A DNA stretch of 9,821 nucleotides from Armatimonadota bacterium (GCA_003516955.1 DPBN01000119.1:1-9821), one strand, 5' to 3'. Numbered from the stretch's first letter, positions 1-9,183 are shown. Numbers and translations are program-made. The notes: generated from the sequence alone by a model not told the origin.

Positions 1-1
1 G

Positions 2-484
2 ACCGACGAGCAGTTCGGCGCCATCGTCGAGGCGTTCCAGGCCTTCTGCAAGCGAGCCGAGGACGGCGGCTACAAGGTCGGGCCGGAAACGCACTGGGGC
101 GCCGAGAACTACCCCGACAACATGCTGAAGCTGCACCAGGCGGTCGGCTCGCCGGCGTTCGGCATCCTGCTCCACATGGGAAAGGACACGTGGAACACGC
201 CCGACGACTATGACCGGGCTCTGGCGCCGATCGCGATCCACACCCACATCGACCAGAAGACCACGTACTCGAGGGTCGACCAGGCTCTGGCGATCCTTCT
301 GGAGTGCGGGTACACGGGCGTGCTCGGCGTGGAGCACCACACGGGCAAGAACGAGTTCGCCGAGGTCGAGGCGCAGCTCGCGCTCGTTCGTCGCGCCGTG
401 CAGCACGCGCGGACTGGCCGAGGCGAGGGATACCGCGGCAACCCGCTGCTCGATCCGGTGAGCGAGCGCTCGCACAACCGCTGA
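2..484 (+). CDS. Sugar phosphate isomerase/epimerase-like TIM-barrel protein, C-terminal fragment
   Basis: The open frame enters from the left edge and runs 160 codons to a TGA at 482-484, so the N-terminus is outside the window. The visible part resembles the C-terminal half of the xylose-isomerase-like TIM-barrel superfamily (AP endonuclease 2 / sugar isomerase-epimerase fold). It shows the barrel-strand motifs PETHWGAE, GILLHMGKDTW, IAIHTHID and GVLGVEHHTGKNEF. In this family, His, Asp and Glu at strand ends bind a divalent metal; the HTHID and VEHH segments are the likely ligands. The fold assignment is fairly secure, but the substrate cannot be told from this fragment. Family members isomerise or epimerise keto sugars or inositol derivatives in the cytoplasm. 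The internal ATG at 122 is not a plausible start, because the same frame upstream (FQAFCKRAEDGGYKVGPETHW) is clearly coding and in family register. Confidence 0.8.
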   Translation, partial: TDEQFGAIVEAFQAFCKRAEDGGYKVGPETHWGAENYPDNMLKLHQAVGSPAFGILLHMGKDTWNTPDDYDRALAPIAIHTHIDQKTTYSRVDQALAILLECGYTGVLGVEHHTGKNEFAEVEAQLALVRRAVQHARTGRGEGYRGNPLLDPVSERSHNR

Positions 485-712
485 GGGCCAGACTAGCCTT
501 GGGGATGGGGCCAGCCCGGCGAGCGAGGCTGGAGGCTTCCATGCGTCCCGCCGTGCACCCCGTCCCTTCGGACCGACCAATCTGGACTAGTGCCAGCCCC
601 TCGCCGGACAGCCGAACGCGGCCCGACGACAGAGTGCCTGGAGGACGCTTCAGCCGTGAGGTTCCGCAGGAGGATTCGCAGCAACCCCTCTTCGGACAGC
701 CAGGAACCTCGA
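485..712. other. Convergent intergenic gap with weak repeats
   Basis: This 228-base gap separates two gene ends that face each other. No convincing gene was found. It holds a 6-bp stem (CCAGCC 511-516 with GGCTGG 527-532, 10-base loop) with no T-tract, which is only a weak terminator candidate for the plus-strand gene. It also holds an imperfect direct repeat: 595-613 and 683-701 match at 16 of 19 bases and share the core CGGACAGCC. No promoter was seen on either strand. Confidence 0.4.
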
Positions 713-1852
713 CTAGGACGCTGGATCCAGCTGTTTGCGCACCATGACGGTGCCGCTGAAGCCGAGGTTGCGGAGGCGCTCGAGCAAGGTCTCGCTGACC
801 GTGGCCCCCTTCGCCACCAGGAGGTCCCCATTGGCACCCACCAGGTCCTCCGTCAGGACCATTCCAGGGCTGAGATCCTCGAGCAACACCGGAAAACCCA
901 CTTCCCGGAGCGCGTCTGGGCACAGAGCCCGCTCGGCCGCCTCGAAGACGCGGGGATCATAGGCGCCGGCGTTGCGCCTCATGACGAAAAACGCCCGCTT
1001 CAGGTCCAGGCCGCGCGACTCGAGGTCCGCAAGGTCGCCCAGCACGCGCAGGATTCTCGAACCGATCGGAATCCCCTCTCCGCTGGGGCACTCCTGGTCG
1101 CCGACGGGGCGGTAGCTGCATCGCTGCAGCCGGATGATCTCCGCCACCCGTTCGAGCCTCGGAATCTGGCTGAGGATGTTCGCACCCAGCAGCGGAGTCC
1201 GGCTCAGGATGCGCTTCTCGTAGTCAGTGAGCGGCATGTCGCGCCGCACTTTGTGGAGCAGTTCGGGTGGCACCGCCACGATGCCGATCTGCGCGAAGAG
1301 CGCGGCCAGCTCGATCATCCAAGGTTCCGGGGCATCCAGCATCCTAGCCACGAGCTTTGCCCGCTCCTTGAGCTGCTGGCACCGCCCGAAGCCCTCCGGG
1401 TGCAGCATGGAGAGGATTTCCACCAACACGCGGACCGCCCCTGCAAGCGTCTTCTCCAGCAGCTCCTTCTCCGCCACGATCAGATCGTGCTGGCGACCGC
1501 AGGCCTCGATGGCCTCCGCGAGCTGCTCGGTGTCGACGGGCTTGTTCAGGAACCGGAAGATCGCTCCGCGGTTGATCGCTTGCACCGCCGTCATCTGGTC
1601 GGCGTTGCCCGTCAGCATCATGCGGACGGTGTCGGGCGCCACTTCTCGGACGCGCTCCAAGAACTGGATGCCGTCCATTTCGGGCATCCGCATATCGGAC
1701 ACCACGACATCGAAGGGGCCCTCCGCCTCGATGCACTCCAAGCCCTCCGGCCCTCCGCAGGCCGTCCTCAGGTCGAAGCGCTTGCGAAGCTGCCGCTGAA
1801 GCGCGTCCAGCAGATTCTGCTCGTCGTCGACTACGAGTACCTTGCGCTTCAT
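713..1852 (-). CDS. Response regulator: receiver plus degenerate HD-GYP-like domain
   Basis: 379 residues. Residues 1-120 are a complete CheY-like receiver with acidic D9/D10, phosphoacceptor D53 (VVSDMRMPEMDG), T81 and K104 (FLNKPV). Residues about 150-310 align with the HD-GYP fold, but the metal ligands are gone: the first-helix His is F155, the HD pair is A187-Q188 (ALFAQIGIVAVP where HDIGKIGIP is expected), the next His is T219, the HH pair is L242-Q243, and the GYP loop is absent. The last 60 residues (LSPGMVLTEDL, LLVAKGATV) match a small segment often attached to HD-GYP regulators. Cyclic-di-GMP phosphodiesterase activity is therefore unlikely; I infer a phosphorylation-controlled binding protein. 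It is the last gene of the operon: its ATG shares a base with the upstream TGA (TGATG), with GGAGG at 1860-1864 seven bases before the start. It is cytoplasmic, with no membrane segment. Confidence 0.9.
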   Translation of the reverse strand: MKRKVLVVDDEQNLLDALQRQLRKRFDLRTACGGPEGLECIEAEGPFDVVVSDMRMPEMDGIQFLERVREVAPDTVRMMLTGNADQMTAVQAINRGAIFRFLNKPVDTEQLAEAIEACGRQHDLIVAEKELLEKTLAGAVRVLVEILSMLHPEGFGRCQQLKERAKLVARMLDAPEPWMIELAALFAQIGIVAVPPELLHKVRRDMPLTDYEKRILSRTPLLGANILSQIPRLERVAEIIRLQRCSYRPVGDQECPSGEGIPIGSRILRVLGDLADLESRGLDLKRAFFVMRRNAGAYDPRVFEAAERALCPDALREVGFPVLLEDLSPGMVLTEDLVGANGDLLVAKGATVSETLLERLRNLGFSGTVMVRKQLDPAS

Positions 1853-3072
1853 CAGCTCGCCTCCGCCAGGCGGTCCCTAAGAACGTTGTTCCCGATCTCG
1901 GTCCATTTCGCAAGCTTCGTGGCCAGGCCGGAGCGCTCGAAGTGGTCTTGCGCGAAGCCCGCACGCTCCAAGTCGACGCCAAGAGCGGTCGCTCGTTCCA
2001 AACAGTCGCTGAAGTGGACGATCGGAACGAGCGGCGAGGCGTCGACACCTCCGTTCTCCGGCCTGTGGTGGTAGGCGACGGCCTCGACGGCGTCCTGGGG
2101 GAAAGCCCACAGGCCCAGCAGATAGGCGCCCAGTTCGGCGTGACTCACCCCGAGCACCCGGTACTCCGCGTCCCATGGGGAACCTCCGTCCGATCGCGCC
2201 GCGTCCACGCATTGGCGGTACCGTCCTGGCACGACGCACGCCATGAGCACGCGGCCGATGTCGTGGAGCATCCCTGAAAGGAGCGCTTGCGAGGCCAGCG
2301 CCCGGTCCAGCCCCTCGGCCTGGGCGATCTTCCGTGCGATGGATCCGGTGAGCAGACCGTCCTGGTGGAGCGAGTCCACGTTCAGGTGTTTCACGCTCTC
2401 TTGGGGGAACTGCCGGAAGACGTGCACCGCCGTGACCAGGGCGCGGACCGTGTCCAAGCTGAGCAGCGCCGCGGCATCCCTTGGACTGGTGACCGTCCGC
2501 GGAGCGCCGAAGAAGGCGCTGTTCACCATCTGCAGGACCTTGGCCGTCATGCCGATGTCCTGTTCGATGATCTCGGAGACCCGGGCGATCGAAGGCTCCG
2601 GCTTGTCCAGCTCCTGCAACAGCTGGTGGTAGTGGGCCGGCAGGGTCGGCATGGAACCGATGTTGCTCACGACCGCCCTCAGCTCGTTCGAGCCAAGTAC
2701 CTCCCGAAGCCTCGAGGCGCGCCCGATGGCCTGGCGCAGCTCGTCCGGGTTGCAGGGCTTGGCGAGGAACTGGTGCGCGGCGTTGGCGGAGTTCAGCGCC
2801 GTGTCGCGGTCGGTCTGGCCCGTGAGCACGAAGCGGATCGCCTCGGGACGGATCTTGCGCACCTCCTCCAACAGCGCGACGCCGTCCATCTTCGGCATCC
2901 TCATGTCCGTCACGATCACGTCGTAGGGCTGCTCGCGGACCTTCTCCAAGGCCTCCTCCGGCCCTAAGGCGAAGTCCATGGCCCAACGATCCCGTTCCGA
3001 CCGCAGCAACCGCCTCAGACCATCGAGGATGTTTGGCTCGTCGTCCACGAAGAGGATGCGCGTCTTGCTCAT
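1852..3072 (-). CDS. Response regulator with HDOD output domain
   Basis: 406 residues. Residues 1-120 are a receiver with D10/D11, phosphoacceptor D56 (VIVTDMRMPKMDG), T84 and K105 (FLAKPC). Residues about 135-340 are an HDOD domain, recognised by the entry motif SMPTLPAHYHQLL, the VSEIIEQDIGMTAKVLQMVNS segment, the SLDTVRALV helix, a retained HDIG (H270-D271) and YHH (335-336). HDOD domains are HD-superfamily relatives that generally work as signalling or scaffold modules, without demonstrated hydrolase activity in most cases. The HD pair here is intact, but the remaining ligand set of an active HD phosphohydrolase was not established. The gene overlaps the kinase by four bases (ATGA), and GGGAG lies seven bases before its ATG. 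It is therefore likely made together with the kinase and phosphorylated by it. No DNA-binding domain or membrane segment is present. Confidence 0.93.
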   Translation of the reverse strand: MSKTRILFVDDEPNILDGLRRLLRSERDRWAMDFALGPEEALEKVREQPYDVIVTDMRMPKMDGVALLEEVRKIRPEAIRFVLTGQTDRDTALNSANAAHQFLAKPCNPDELRQAIGRASRLREVLGSNELRAVVSNIGSMPTLPAHYHQLLQELDKPEPSIARVSEIIEQDIGMTAKVLQMVNSAFFGAPRTVTSPRDAAALLSLDTVRALVTAVHVFRQFPQESVKHLNVDSLHQDGLLTGSIARKIAQAEGLDRALASQALLSGMLHDIGRVLMACVVPGRYRQCVDAARSDGGSPWDAEYRVLGVSHAELGAYLLGLWAFPQDAVEAVAYHHRPENGGVDASPLVPIVHFSDCLERATALGVDLERAGFAQDHFERSGLATKLAKWTEIGNNVLRDRLAEAS

Positions 3073-5537
3073 GCCGCTTCTCCCTGCTGGCTCGCCTTGG
3101 ACTCAGTGTCGTAGGCTACGGGAATCTGCACGCGGAAAGTCGTCCCGCGCCCCACTTCAGACTCGAAGGAGATCCGCCCTCCGTGTTTGGCGACCACGTT
3201 GTAGGCGATCGAGAGGCCCTGCCCGGTCCCCTTTCCCACCGGCTTCGTGGTGAAGAACGGATCGAACACCTTGTCCCGGATCGAATCGGGAATGCCGCAC
3301 CCCGTGTCCGAAACCGACACCTCCACCCATCCGTCGCCCATGTTCCGGGTTGCCACCGTGATCCTTCCCTTCCTGTCCGTGCCACCCACCACGTCGGCGA
3401 TGGCATGGGCCGCGTTCACGATCAGGTTGAGGAAGACCTGGTTCAGCTCTCCGGCGAAGCAGTGGACCACCGGCAGGCTGGGATCCAAGTCCGCCTCCAG
3501 TTCGGCGACGTACTTCCACTCGTTCCGCGAGATGTTGATCGTGCTCTCCAGCGCTCGGTTCAGGTCCACCGCCGTCTTCTCCGTGGAGTTCGGGTGGGAG
3601 AACTCCTTCATGGCCCGGACGATCGTGGCCACGCGCTGCAGGCCGTCGAGCGACTGCGAAACCGCAGAGGGAATCTGGTCGAACAGGTAGTCGACGTCGG
3701 CCTCCTCCCGAATTTCCAGCAGCCGCTCCTTGGCGTCTGATCCGCCACCGGACTCAAGCACGAGCCGCTCCAGGCTGTTCCAGGCCCGCAGGAGGTCCTG
3801 GAACGCATCTTGGAGGAACCGAACGTTGTCCGAAACGTACTGCGTGGGCGTGTTGATCTCGTGGGCGATGCCGGCGGCCAGCTGGCCGATGGACTCGAGC
3901 TTCTGCGCCTGCATCAGCTGGGTCTCCAGCTGGCGTTGCTCCGTCACGTCCACCGCGCTCCAAAGAAAGCGCCGCTCCTCCTCCGCGCCATCGATGCGTG
4001 TGACCGTCACGTCGCAGAAGCGCCGGGCTGCTTCCGGCCCCACGCGCAGACTAGGAAGGCGGAGCGCCTCTCCGGGCTTCAGGACCGCCAGCTTACGCCT
4101 CACCTCCGCCGCGTCCCACGCAACGGGCAGATCCCATAGGGTGAACTCTCCTTCGGGAGGCGTCCAGCCCTCGAACAGCGACTCCGCCAGGCTGTTCCAG
4201 TGGTAGGTGAGGCCATGCTCGTCGAACACGACCAAGGCTGCTGGAATCGCTCCAAGGAGCTCCGAGAGCTGCCGATGGGTCTGTCGCGCCGACTCCTCGA
4301 AGAGCCAACGATCCGTGGCGTCCCGCAGGAACAGCGTCCAGCGCACACCCTTGTCCGTCTCCAGACGCGTCGCTCCGACCTCCACGCGAATGGGCGCACC
4401 ATTCCTCCGGGTGGCCAGGAGCAACGTCGGCCTCAAGACCGGTTCGCCCCCAGCATCCTCCGTCCAAAGGCGCTCCAGCGCCTCAGGAAGGCCCTCCGGG
4501 AAGAGGAGTTCGCGGACCGTGCGACCGTGAGCCTCGAAGATCGTCCAACCGAACAGAGACTCGGCCATGGCGTTCCACGTGAGCACCCGACCCACTCGAT
4601 CGGTGGTGAGGATGCCCTCCAACGCCGACTCGACGATCTGCCGATGGATCCTCTCGCTCTCGGACAGCCTCTCCGCGGTCTGAATCCGGTCGGAGATGTC
4701 CTCTGCAACGAGCACGGCGATCGGCCTGCCGGAGGGGCCGTGCGTCTGGCGGCTGCCATGGACCTCCAAGGTACCGAGGACGCCTTCCTCCTGGCGATAG
4801 GCGATCAGCAGGTGAAGAGGGTCTCCGGTTCCCAAGAGGCGCCGGATTCCATCCAGGAGCGCCTTGCGGTCCGCTTCGACGAGCGCCGCGAGCCAGCTTC
4901 GGCTTCGTTCGGGCGCGATCGCTTCCCCGTTTGAGCCGCAGGGCCAAGCGGAGTTGACGAACACGGCCTCACTTTCCGTGTCCACCACCGCGACTGGCAG
5001 CGGCAACGACTGAAGGAGGCTGTACCAACGCTCGGCCGCGTCAGCCCACCTCCGTTCCGACTCCCTTCTGTCGCGGACATCCCTCGCCACGCCCACGAAG
5101 ACCGTTTCGCCGAGGGAGCGCAGCACGCTGACGGACAGCTCCACGGGGATCGCCTCGCCGCCCTTCGCCATGATCTCGATCTCGGCCTTCTTCCCGACCA
5201 CCTTGTGCACGCCGGTGTCCAGGTAGCGTCGGATCGCCCGCTTGTGGTCCACGGGCGTCGGGTGGGGAGCGATCGCATCCACGGGCGAGCCCACCAGCTC
5301 GCTGGCCCGCCACCCGAACAAGGCCTCGAAGGCGGGGTTCACCGCGAGGATCCGCGCGTCTTCCCCAATCACCACGATGGGATCGACGACGTTCTCGAAC
5401 AGAGGCCCCCAGGCGCTCTCTCTCGGCTCCTTGGCGATAGCGTCCCTTGCCACGGAGCCAGCGCCCTCCTCTGAGGCGCTCCTAGGAAGGCCGCTGTCAA
5501 CCTTCGATTCTCTGTTGCCTTCGGCGCTCCAAGCCAT
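3069..5537 (-). CDS. Soluble multi-PAS sensor histidine kinase
   Basis: 822 residues from the ATG at 5537. Four tandem PAS-like domains are seen at roughly 42-160 (clearest: [20 protein letters not shown]), 168-283 (divergent), 296-413 ([20 protein letters not shown]) and 420-538 (divergent). A dimerisation/phosphoacceptor helix follows, with H559 in [17 protein letters not shown]. After a roughly 100-residue helical segment ([17 protein letters not shown]) comes an HATPase domain with N-box [16 protein letters not shown]1 DTGCGIP (744-750) and F/G2 [18 protein letters not shown]. It has all the catalytic motifs of a transmitter but no receiver and no transmembrane helix, so it should sense a cytoplasmic cue. 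It is the first gene of the operon and overlaps the HDOD regulator by ATGA. A GTG at 5648 would add 37 residues, but it lacks a Shine-Dalgarno sequence and the added stretch is lower in GC and contains inverted repeats, so the ATG is preferred. The ligand is unknown. Confidence 0.9.
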   Translation of the reverse strand: MAWSAEGNRESKVDSGLPRSASEEGAGSVARDAIAKEPRESAWGPLFENVVDPIVVIGEDARILAVNPAFEALFGWRASELVGSPVDAIAPHPTPVDHKRAIRRYLDTGVHKVVGKKAEIEIMAKGGEAIPVELSVSVLRSLGETVFVGVARDVRDRRESERRWADAAERWYSLLQSLPLPVAVVDTESEAVFVNSAWPCGSNGEAIAPERSRSWLAALVEADRKALLDGIRRLLGTGDPLHLLIAYRQEEGVLGTLEVHGSRQTHGPSGRPIAVLVAEDISDRIQTAERLSESERIHRQIVESALEGILTTDRVGRVLTWNAMAESLFGWTIFEAHGRTVRELLFPEGLPEALERLWTEDAGGEPVLRPTLLLATRRNGAPIRVEVGATRLETDKGVRWTLFLRDATDRWLFEESARQTHRQLSELLGAIPAALVVFDEHGLTYHWNSLAESLFEGWTPPEGEFTLWDLPVAWDAAEVRRKLAVLKPGEALRLPSLRVGPEAARRFCDVTVTRIDGAEEERRFLWSAVDVTEQRQLETQLMQAQKLESIGQLAAGIAHEINTPTQYVSDNVRFLQDAFQDLLRAWNSLERLVLESGGGSDAKERLLEIREEADVDYLFDQIPSAVSQSLDGLQRVATIVRAMKEFSHPNSTEKTAVDLNRALESTINISRNEWKYVAELEADLDPSLPVVHCFAGELNQVFLNLIVNAAHAIADVVGGTDRKGRITVATRNMGDGWVEVSVSDTGCGIPDSIRDKVFDPFFTTKPVGKGTGQGLSIAYNVVAKHGGRISFESEVGRGTTFRVQIPVAYDTESKASQQGEAA

Positions 5538-5542
5538 GGAAA

Positions 5543-5546
5543 CTCC
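5543..5546 (-). promoter_or_regulatory. Ribosome binding site choosing the kinase start
   Basis: On the minus strand, GGAG lies five bases (TTTCC) before the ATG at 5537. No comparable purine run precedes the alternative GTG at 5648, where the nearest GAGG is about 22 bases away. This supports the shorter 822-residue protein. Confidence 0.6.
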
Positions 5547-5563
5547 GGCTGAGTTTGGTGTCT

Positions 5564-5584
5564 TCGAAAACGGTTCGGTTTCGA
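5564..5584. repeat. Inverted repeat TCGAAA-N9-TTTCGA
   Basis: Perfect 6-bp arms (5564-5569 and 5579-5584), AT-rich for this GC-rich window, lying just upstream of the preferred kinase start. Position and symmetry fit a dimeric regulator site; no known regulator is assigned. Confidence 0.4.
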
Positions 5585-5625
5585 TCTCATGATCGGCAGA
5601 ACGGCCGCGATCCGGAGAGATTTGC

Positions 5626-5646
5626 GTCGAAAGTCGCAGTTTCGAC
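5626..5646. repeat. Inverted repeat GTCGAAA-N7-TTTCGAC
   Basis: Perfect 7-bp arms (5626-5632 and 5640-5646) around the spacer GTCGCAG. It shares the TCGAAA core with the repeat at 5564-5584, and the two centres are about 62 bases apart, close to six helical turns. It would lie inside the coding region only if the GTG at 5648 were the true kinase start. Confidence 0.45.
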
Positions 5647-5757
5647 ACGTTGAACCGTCACGAGTGCCAGCCTCGGGAGACCAAGGACCCGCGAGCCGCG
5701 GCGAGACTCCATGAGAGAGCTTGCACCCAGGCAGGACACCCCGGCCTCTTTCCAAAC

Positions 5758-5786
5758 GGGACCCCTGGCTCCGATGGGGTAAACCC
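5758..5786 (+). promoter_or_regulatory. Possible leader hairpin upstream of icd
   Basis: GGGACCCC (5758-5765) can pair with GGGGT (5776-5780) and CCC (5784-5786) around a 10-base loop, leaving an AAA bulge. It ends nine bases before the GGAG at 5795-5798 that serves icd. It is a candidate mRNA leader structure; no known riboswitch class is recognised, and no clear -35/-10 pair was found in this gap. Confidence 0.25.
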
Positions 5787-5809
5787 GTGCACCTGGAGTC
5801 GAAGCGAAG

Positions 5810-7039
5810 ATGGCGAAAGTCAAGGCGACCAACCCTGTGGTGGAACTCGACGGCGACGAGATGACCCGCGTGATCTGGGCGATGATCAAGGAGCGGCTGA
5901 TCCTTCCCTACGTGGATCTGCCGATCGAGTACTACGATCTCAGCATCCAGAACCGCGACGCCACCGAGGACCGCGTCACCATCGAGGCCGCGAGGGCCAT
6001 CCAGCGGTACGGGGTCGGCATCAAGTGCGCCACGATCACCCCCGACGAGGCCCGCGTCCGCGAGTTCGGCCTCAAAAAGATGTGGAAGTCCCCCAACGGG
6101 ACGATCCGCAACATCATCGGCGGCACAGTGTTCCGGGAGCCGATCGTCTGCCGGAATGTGCCGCGGCTCGTTCCGAGCTGGACGAAGCCTATCGTGATCG
6201 GGCGCCACGCATTCGGAGACCAGTACCGCGCCACCGACTTCCGCGTCACCGCCAAAGGGCGGCTGCGGATCGTCTTCGAGCCGGAGGACGGCGGCGAGCC
6301 CTTCGAGCACGAGGTGTACCGATTCGAAGGGGGCGGCGTGGCGCTGGCGATGTACAACACCGACGACTCGATCCGCGACTTCGCCCGCAGCTGCCTGAAC
6401 TACGGATTGAACCGCCGTCTGCCGGTGTACCTGTCCACGAAGAACACGATCCTCAAGGCCTACGACGGCCGGTTCAAGGACATCTTCCAGGAGGTGTTTG
6501 AAAGCGAGTTCAGCGAGAAGTTCGCCGCCGAGGGCCTGGAATACCAGCACCGGCTGATCGACGACATGGTCGCCTATTCGATGAAGTCCAGCGGCGGCTT
6601 CCTGTGGGCCTGCAAGAACTACGACGGCGACGTCCAGTCCGACTCCGTGGCGCAGGGCTTCGGATCGCTCGGGCTGATGACGAGCGTGCTGATGACGGCC
6701 GACGGCAAGACGGTGGAGACGGAGGCCGCGCACGGCACCGTGACCCGCCACTATCGCCTCTACCAGCAGGGCAAGGAGACCTCCACCAACCCGATCGCCT
6801 CGATCTTCGCCTGGAGCCGAGGACTCTGGTACCGGGGCGAGTTCGACGGCAACGAAGAGCTGAAGCGGTTCGCCGAGACGCTGGAGCGGGTGTGCGTGGA
6901 GACGGTGGAGTCCGGCAAGATGACCAAGGACTTGGCGCTCTGCGTGCACGGGGACAAGGTGCAGCGCTCGGACTACCTCTCGACCGAGGAGTTCATGGAC
7001 GCCGTCGCGGACGCTCTGGCGGCTGCCTGGAACGCCTGA
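5810..7039 (+). CDS. icd: NADP-dependent isocitrate dehydrogenase, eukaryotic-type
   Basis: 409 residues, full length. It oxidatively decarboxylates isocitrate to 2-oxoglutarate with NADP+ in the TCA cycle, in the cytoplasm. It belongs to the IDH subfamily that includes human IDH1, not the E. coli type. The residue register is almost the same as in human IDH1: T77, S94 and N96 (KSPNGTIRN), R100, R109, R132 ([15 protein letters not shown]), Y139, K211 ([10 protein letters not shown]), and metal ligands D251 (LIDDMVAY; D252 is the other candidate) and D274 (YDGDVQSD). The NADP-specifying pair is R313-H314 ([10 protein letters not shown]). All catalytic residues are present, so it should be active. 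The ATG at 5810 follows GGAG at 5795-5798 with an 11-base spacing, somewhat long. It is transcribed away from the kinase operon and converges on groEL, with a GC-rich hairpin 20 bases after its stop. It appears to be monocistronic. Confidence 0.97.
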   Translation: MAKVKATNPVVELDGDEMTRVIWAMIKERLILPYVDLPIEYYDLSIQNRDATEDRVTIEAARAIQRYGVGIKCATITPDEARVREFGLKKMWKSPNGTIRNIIGGTVFREPIVCRNVPRLVPSWTKPIVIGRHAFGDQYRATDFRVTAKGRLRIVFEPEDGGEPFEHEVYRFEGGGVALAMYNTDDSIRDFARSCLNYGLNRRLPVYLSTKNTILKAYDGRFKDIFQEVFESEFSEKFAAEGLEYQHRLIDDMVAYSMKSSGGFLWACKNYDGDVQSDSVAQGFGSLGLMTSVLMTADGKTVETEAAHGTVTRHYRLYQQGKETSTNPIASIFAWSRGLWYRGEFDGNEELKRFAETLERVCVETVESGKMTKDLALCVHGDKVQRSDYLSTEEFMDAVADALAAAWNA

Positions 7040-7059
7040 AGCTTACGGCACCAAGCGCC

Positions 7060-7089
7060 GCGGGGGCGGCCCGTTCGGACCGCCCCCGC
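7060..7089. terminator. GC-rich hairpin between convergent icd and groEL
   Basis: Perfect 10-bp arms, GCGGGGGCGG (7060-7069) and CCGCCCCCGC (7080-7089), enclose a 10-base loop that can itself close as CC-GTTC-GG. It lies in the 73-base gap between two gene ends facing each other, so one element could stop transcription from both sides. There is only a short TTT after the stem on the plus strand and no T-tract on the minus strand, so it is not a textbook intrinsic terminator. Confidence 0.6.
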
Positions 7090-7112
7090 TCCGTTTGCGG
7101 ACTCCCGACCGA

Positions 7113-8738
<1,626 letters not shown>

Positions 8739-8776
8739 TCAGAACCTCCTTTGACTTCCTTCTCGCTCGTTCGTCC

Positions 8777-9067
8777 TCAGCCGAGGATCGCGTAGATCTG
8801 ATCCTCGTCCAGGATCACGTACTCCTTGCCGTCGACGGTGACCTCGTTCCCGCCGTACTTGCTGAACAGCACCCGGTCGCCGGGCTTGACGCTGAGCTTG
8901 TTCCGCTCGCCGTTGTCCAGCATGCGGCCCTCGCCCACCGCGATCACCTTGCCCTCCTGGGGCTTCTTCTTGGCGGTGTCGGGCAGGTAGATGCCGCTCG
9001 CGGTCTTCTCCTCGGCCTCGACGGGCTCCACCACAACCTTGTCTCCCAACGGTTTCAGATTCGCCAT
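8777..9067 (-). CDS. groES: Co-chaperonin GroES (Hsp10)
   Basis: 96 residues, the usual GroES length. It forms the heptameric lid of the GroEL chamber. It begins [20 protein letters not shown], followed by the mobile loop that contacts GroEL ([19 protein letters not shown], about 21-39), then [22 protein letters not shown] and the end EDQIYAILG. The frame is open upstream to 9226, but family alignment puts the start at the ATG at 9067, which also has GAGAGG ten bases before it. The longer reading would translate through the promoter and operator. It is the first gene of the groESL operon, directly downstream of a sigma70 promoter with a CIRCE-like operator, so heat-shock derepression through HrcA is the expected control. 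Confidence 0.98.
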   Translation of the reverse strand: MANLKPLGDKVVVEPVEAEEKTASGIYLPDTAKKKPQEGKVIAVGEGRMLDNGERNKLSVKPGDRVLFSKYGGNEVTVDGKEYVILDEDQIYAILG

Positions 9068-9103
9068 AGCGTCTCGTCCTCTCAACGTTCTCGAACCGCC
9101 TCG

Positions 9104-9130
9104 TTGGCACTCGAGGCGTTTGTCTGCTAG
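9104..9130 (-). promoter_or_regulatory. CIRCE-like HrcA operator
   Basis: Read on the minus strand: CTAGCAGAC-N9-GAGTGCCAA, compared with the CIRCE consensus TTAGCACTC-N9-GAGTGCTAA. The right half matches 8 of 9, the left half 6 of 9, and the 9-base spacer is exact. It starts directly after the -10 box and covers the expected transcription start, the usual CIRCE position, 36 bases before groES. HrcA binding to CIRCE and its relief on heat shock are established for this element class; binding here is inferred, and no hrcA gene lies in the window. Confidence 0.8.
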
Positions 9131-9133
9131 ATT
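9104..9133 (+). promoter_or_regulatory. Possible divergent promoter for the small membrane protein
   Basis: TTGGCA (9104-9109, 5 of 6 to the -35 consensus), an 18-base spacer, then TAGATT (9128-9133, 4 of 6 to the -10 consensus), reading towards the gene at 9244. It overlaps the CIRCE-like operator completely. It is a weak match that could be fortuitous, because part of it is the operator sequence itself. Confidence 0.25.
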
Positions 9134-9159
9134 ATGACTCGCGCGAGCCGGCCTGTCAA
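9131..9159 (-). promoter_or_regulatory. Sigma70-type promoter of groESL
   Basis: On the minus strand, TTGACA (9159-9154) is a perfect -35 box, followed by a 17-base spacer and CATAAT (9136-9131) as a 5-of-6 -10 box. The predicted start, about seven bases on near 9124, lies inside the CIRCE element and gives a leader of roughly 57 bases before groES. Confidence 0.88.
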
Positions 9160-9183
9160 CGGGTTTTGGCAGAAAAGGGGACC

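Noticed and set aside
721..730. The 10-base palindrome CTGGATCCAG near the end of the pseudo-HD-GYP gene
   Set aside because: It is within coding sequence, has no loop or T-tract, and a palindrome of this length can arise by chance.
590..2074. A 494-codon open frame on the plus strand
   Set aside because: It lies antisense to the two response regulators, is rich in His/Gln/Arg/Leu as expected of a GC-rich shadow frame, and shows no domain.
5662..5670. A GAGTGCCAG sequence resembling a CIRCE half-site
   Set aside because: It has no partner arm at a 9-base spacing and no promoter beside it; it is probably coincidental.
5369..6949. A 526-codon open frame on the minus strand
   Set aside because: It is antisense to icd, which is unmistakable by its active-site residues; the composition is typical of a shadow.
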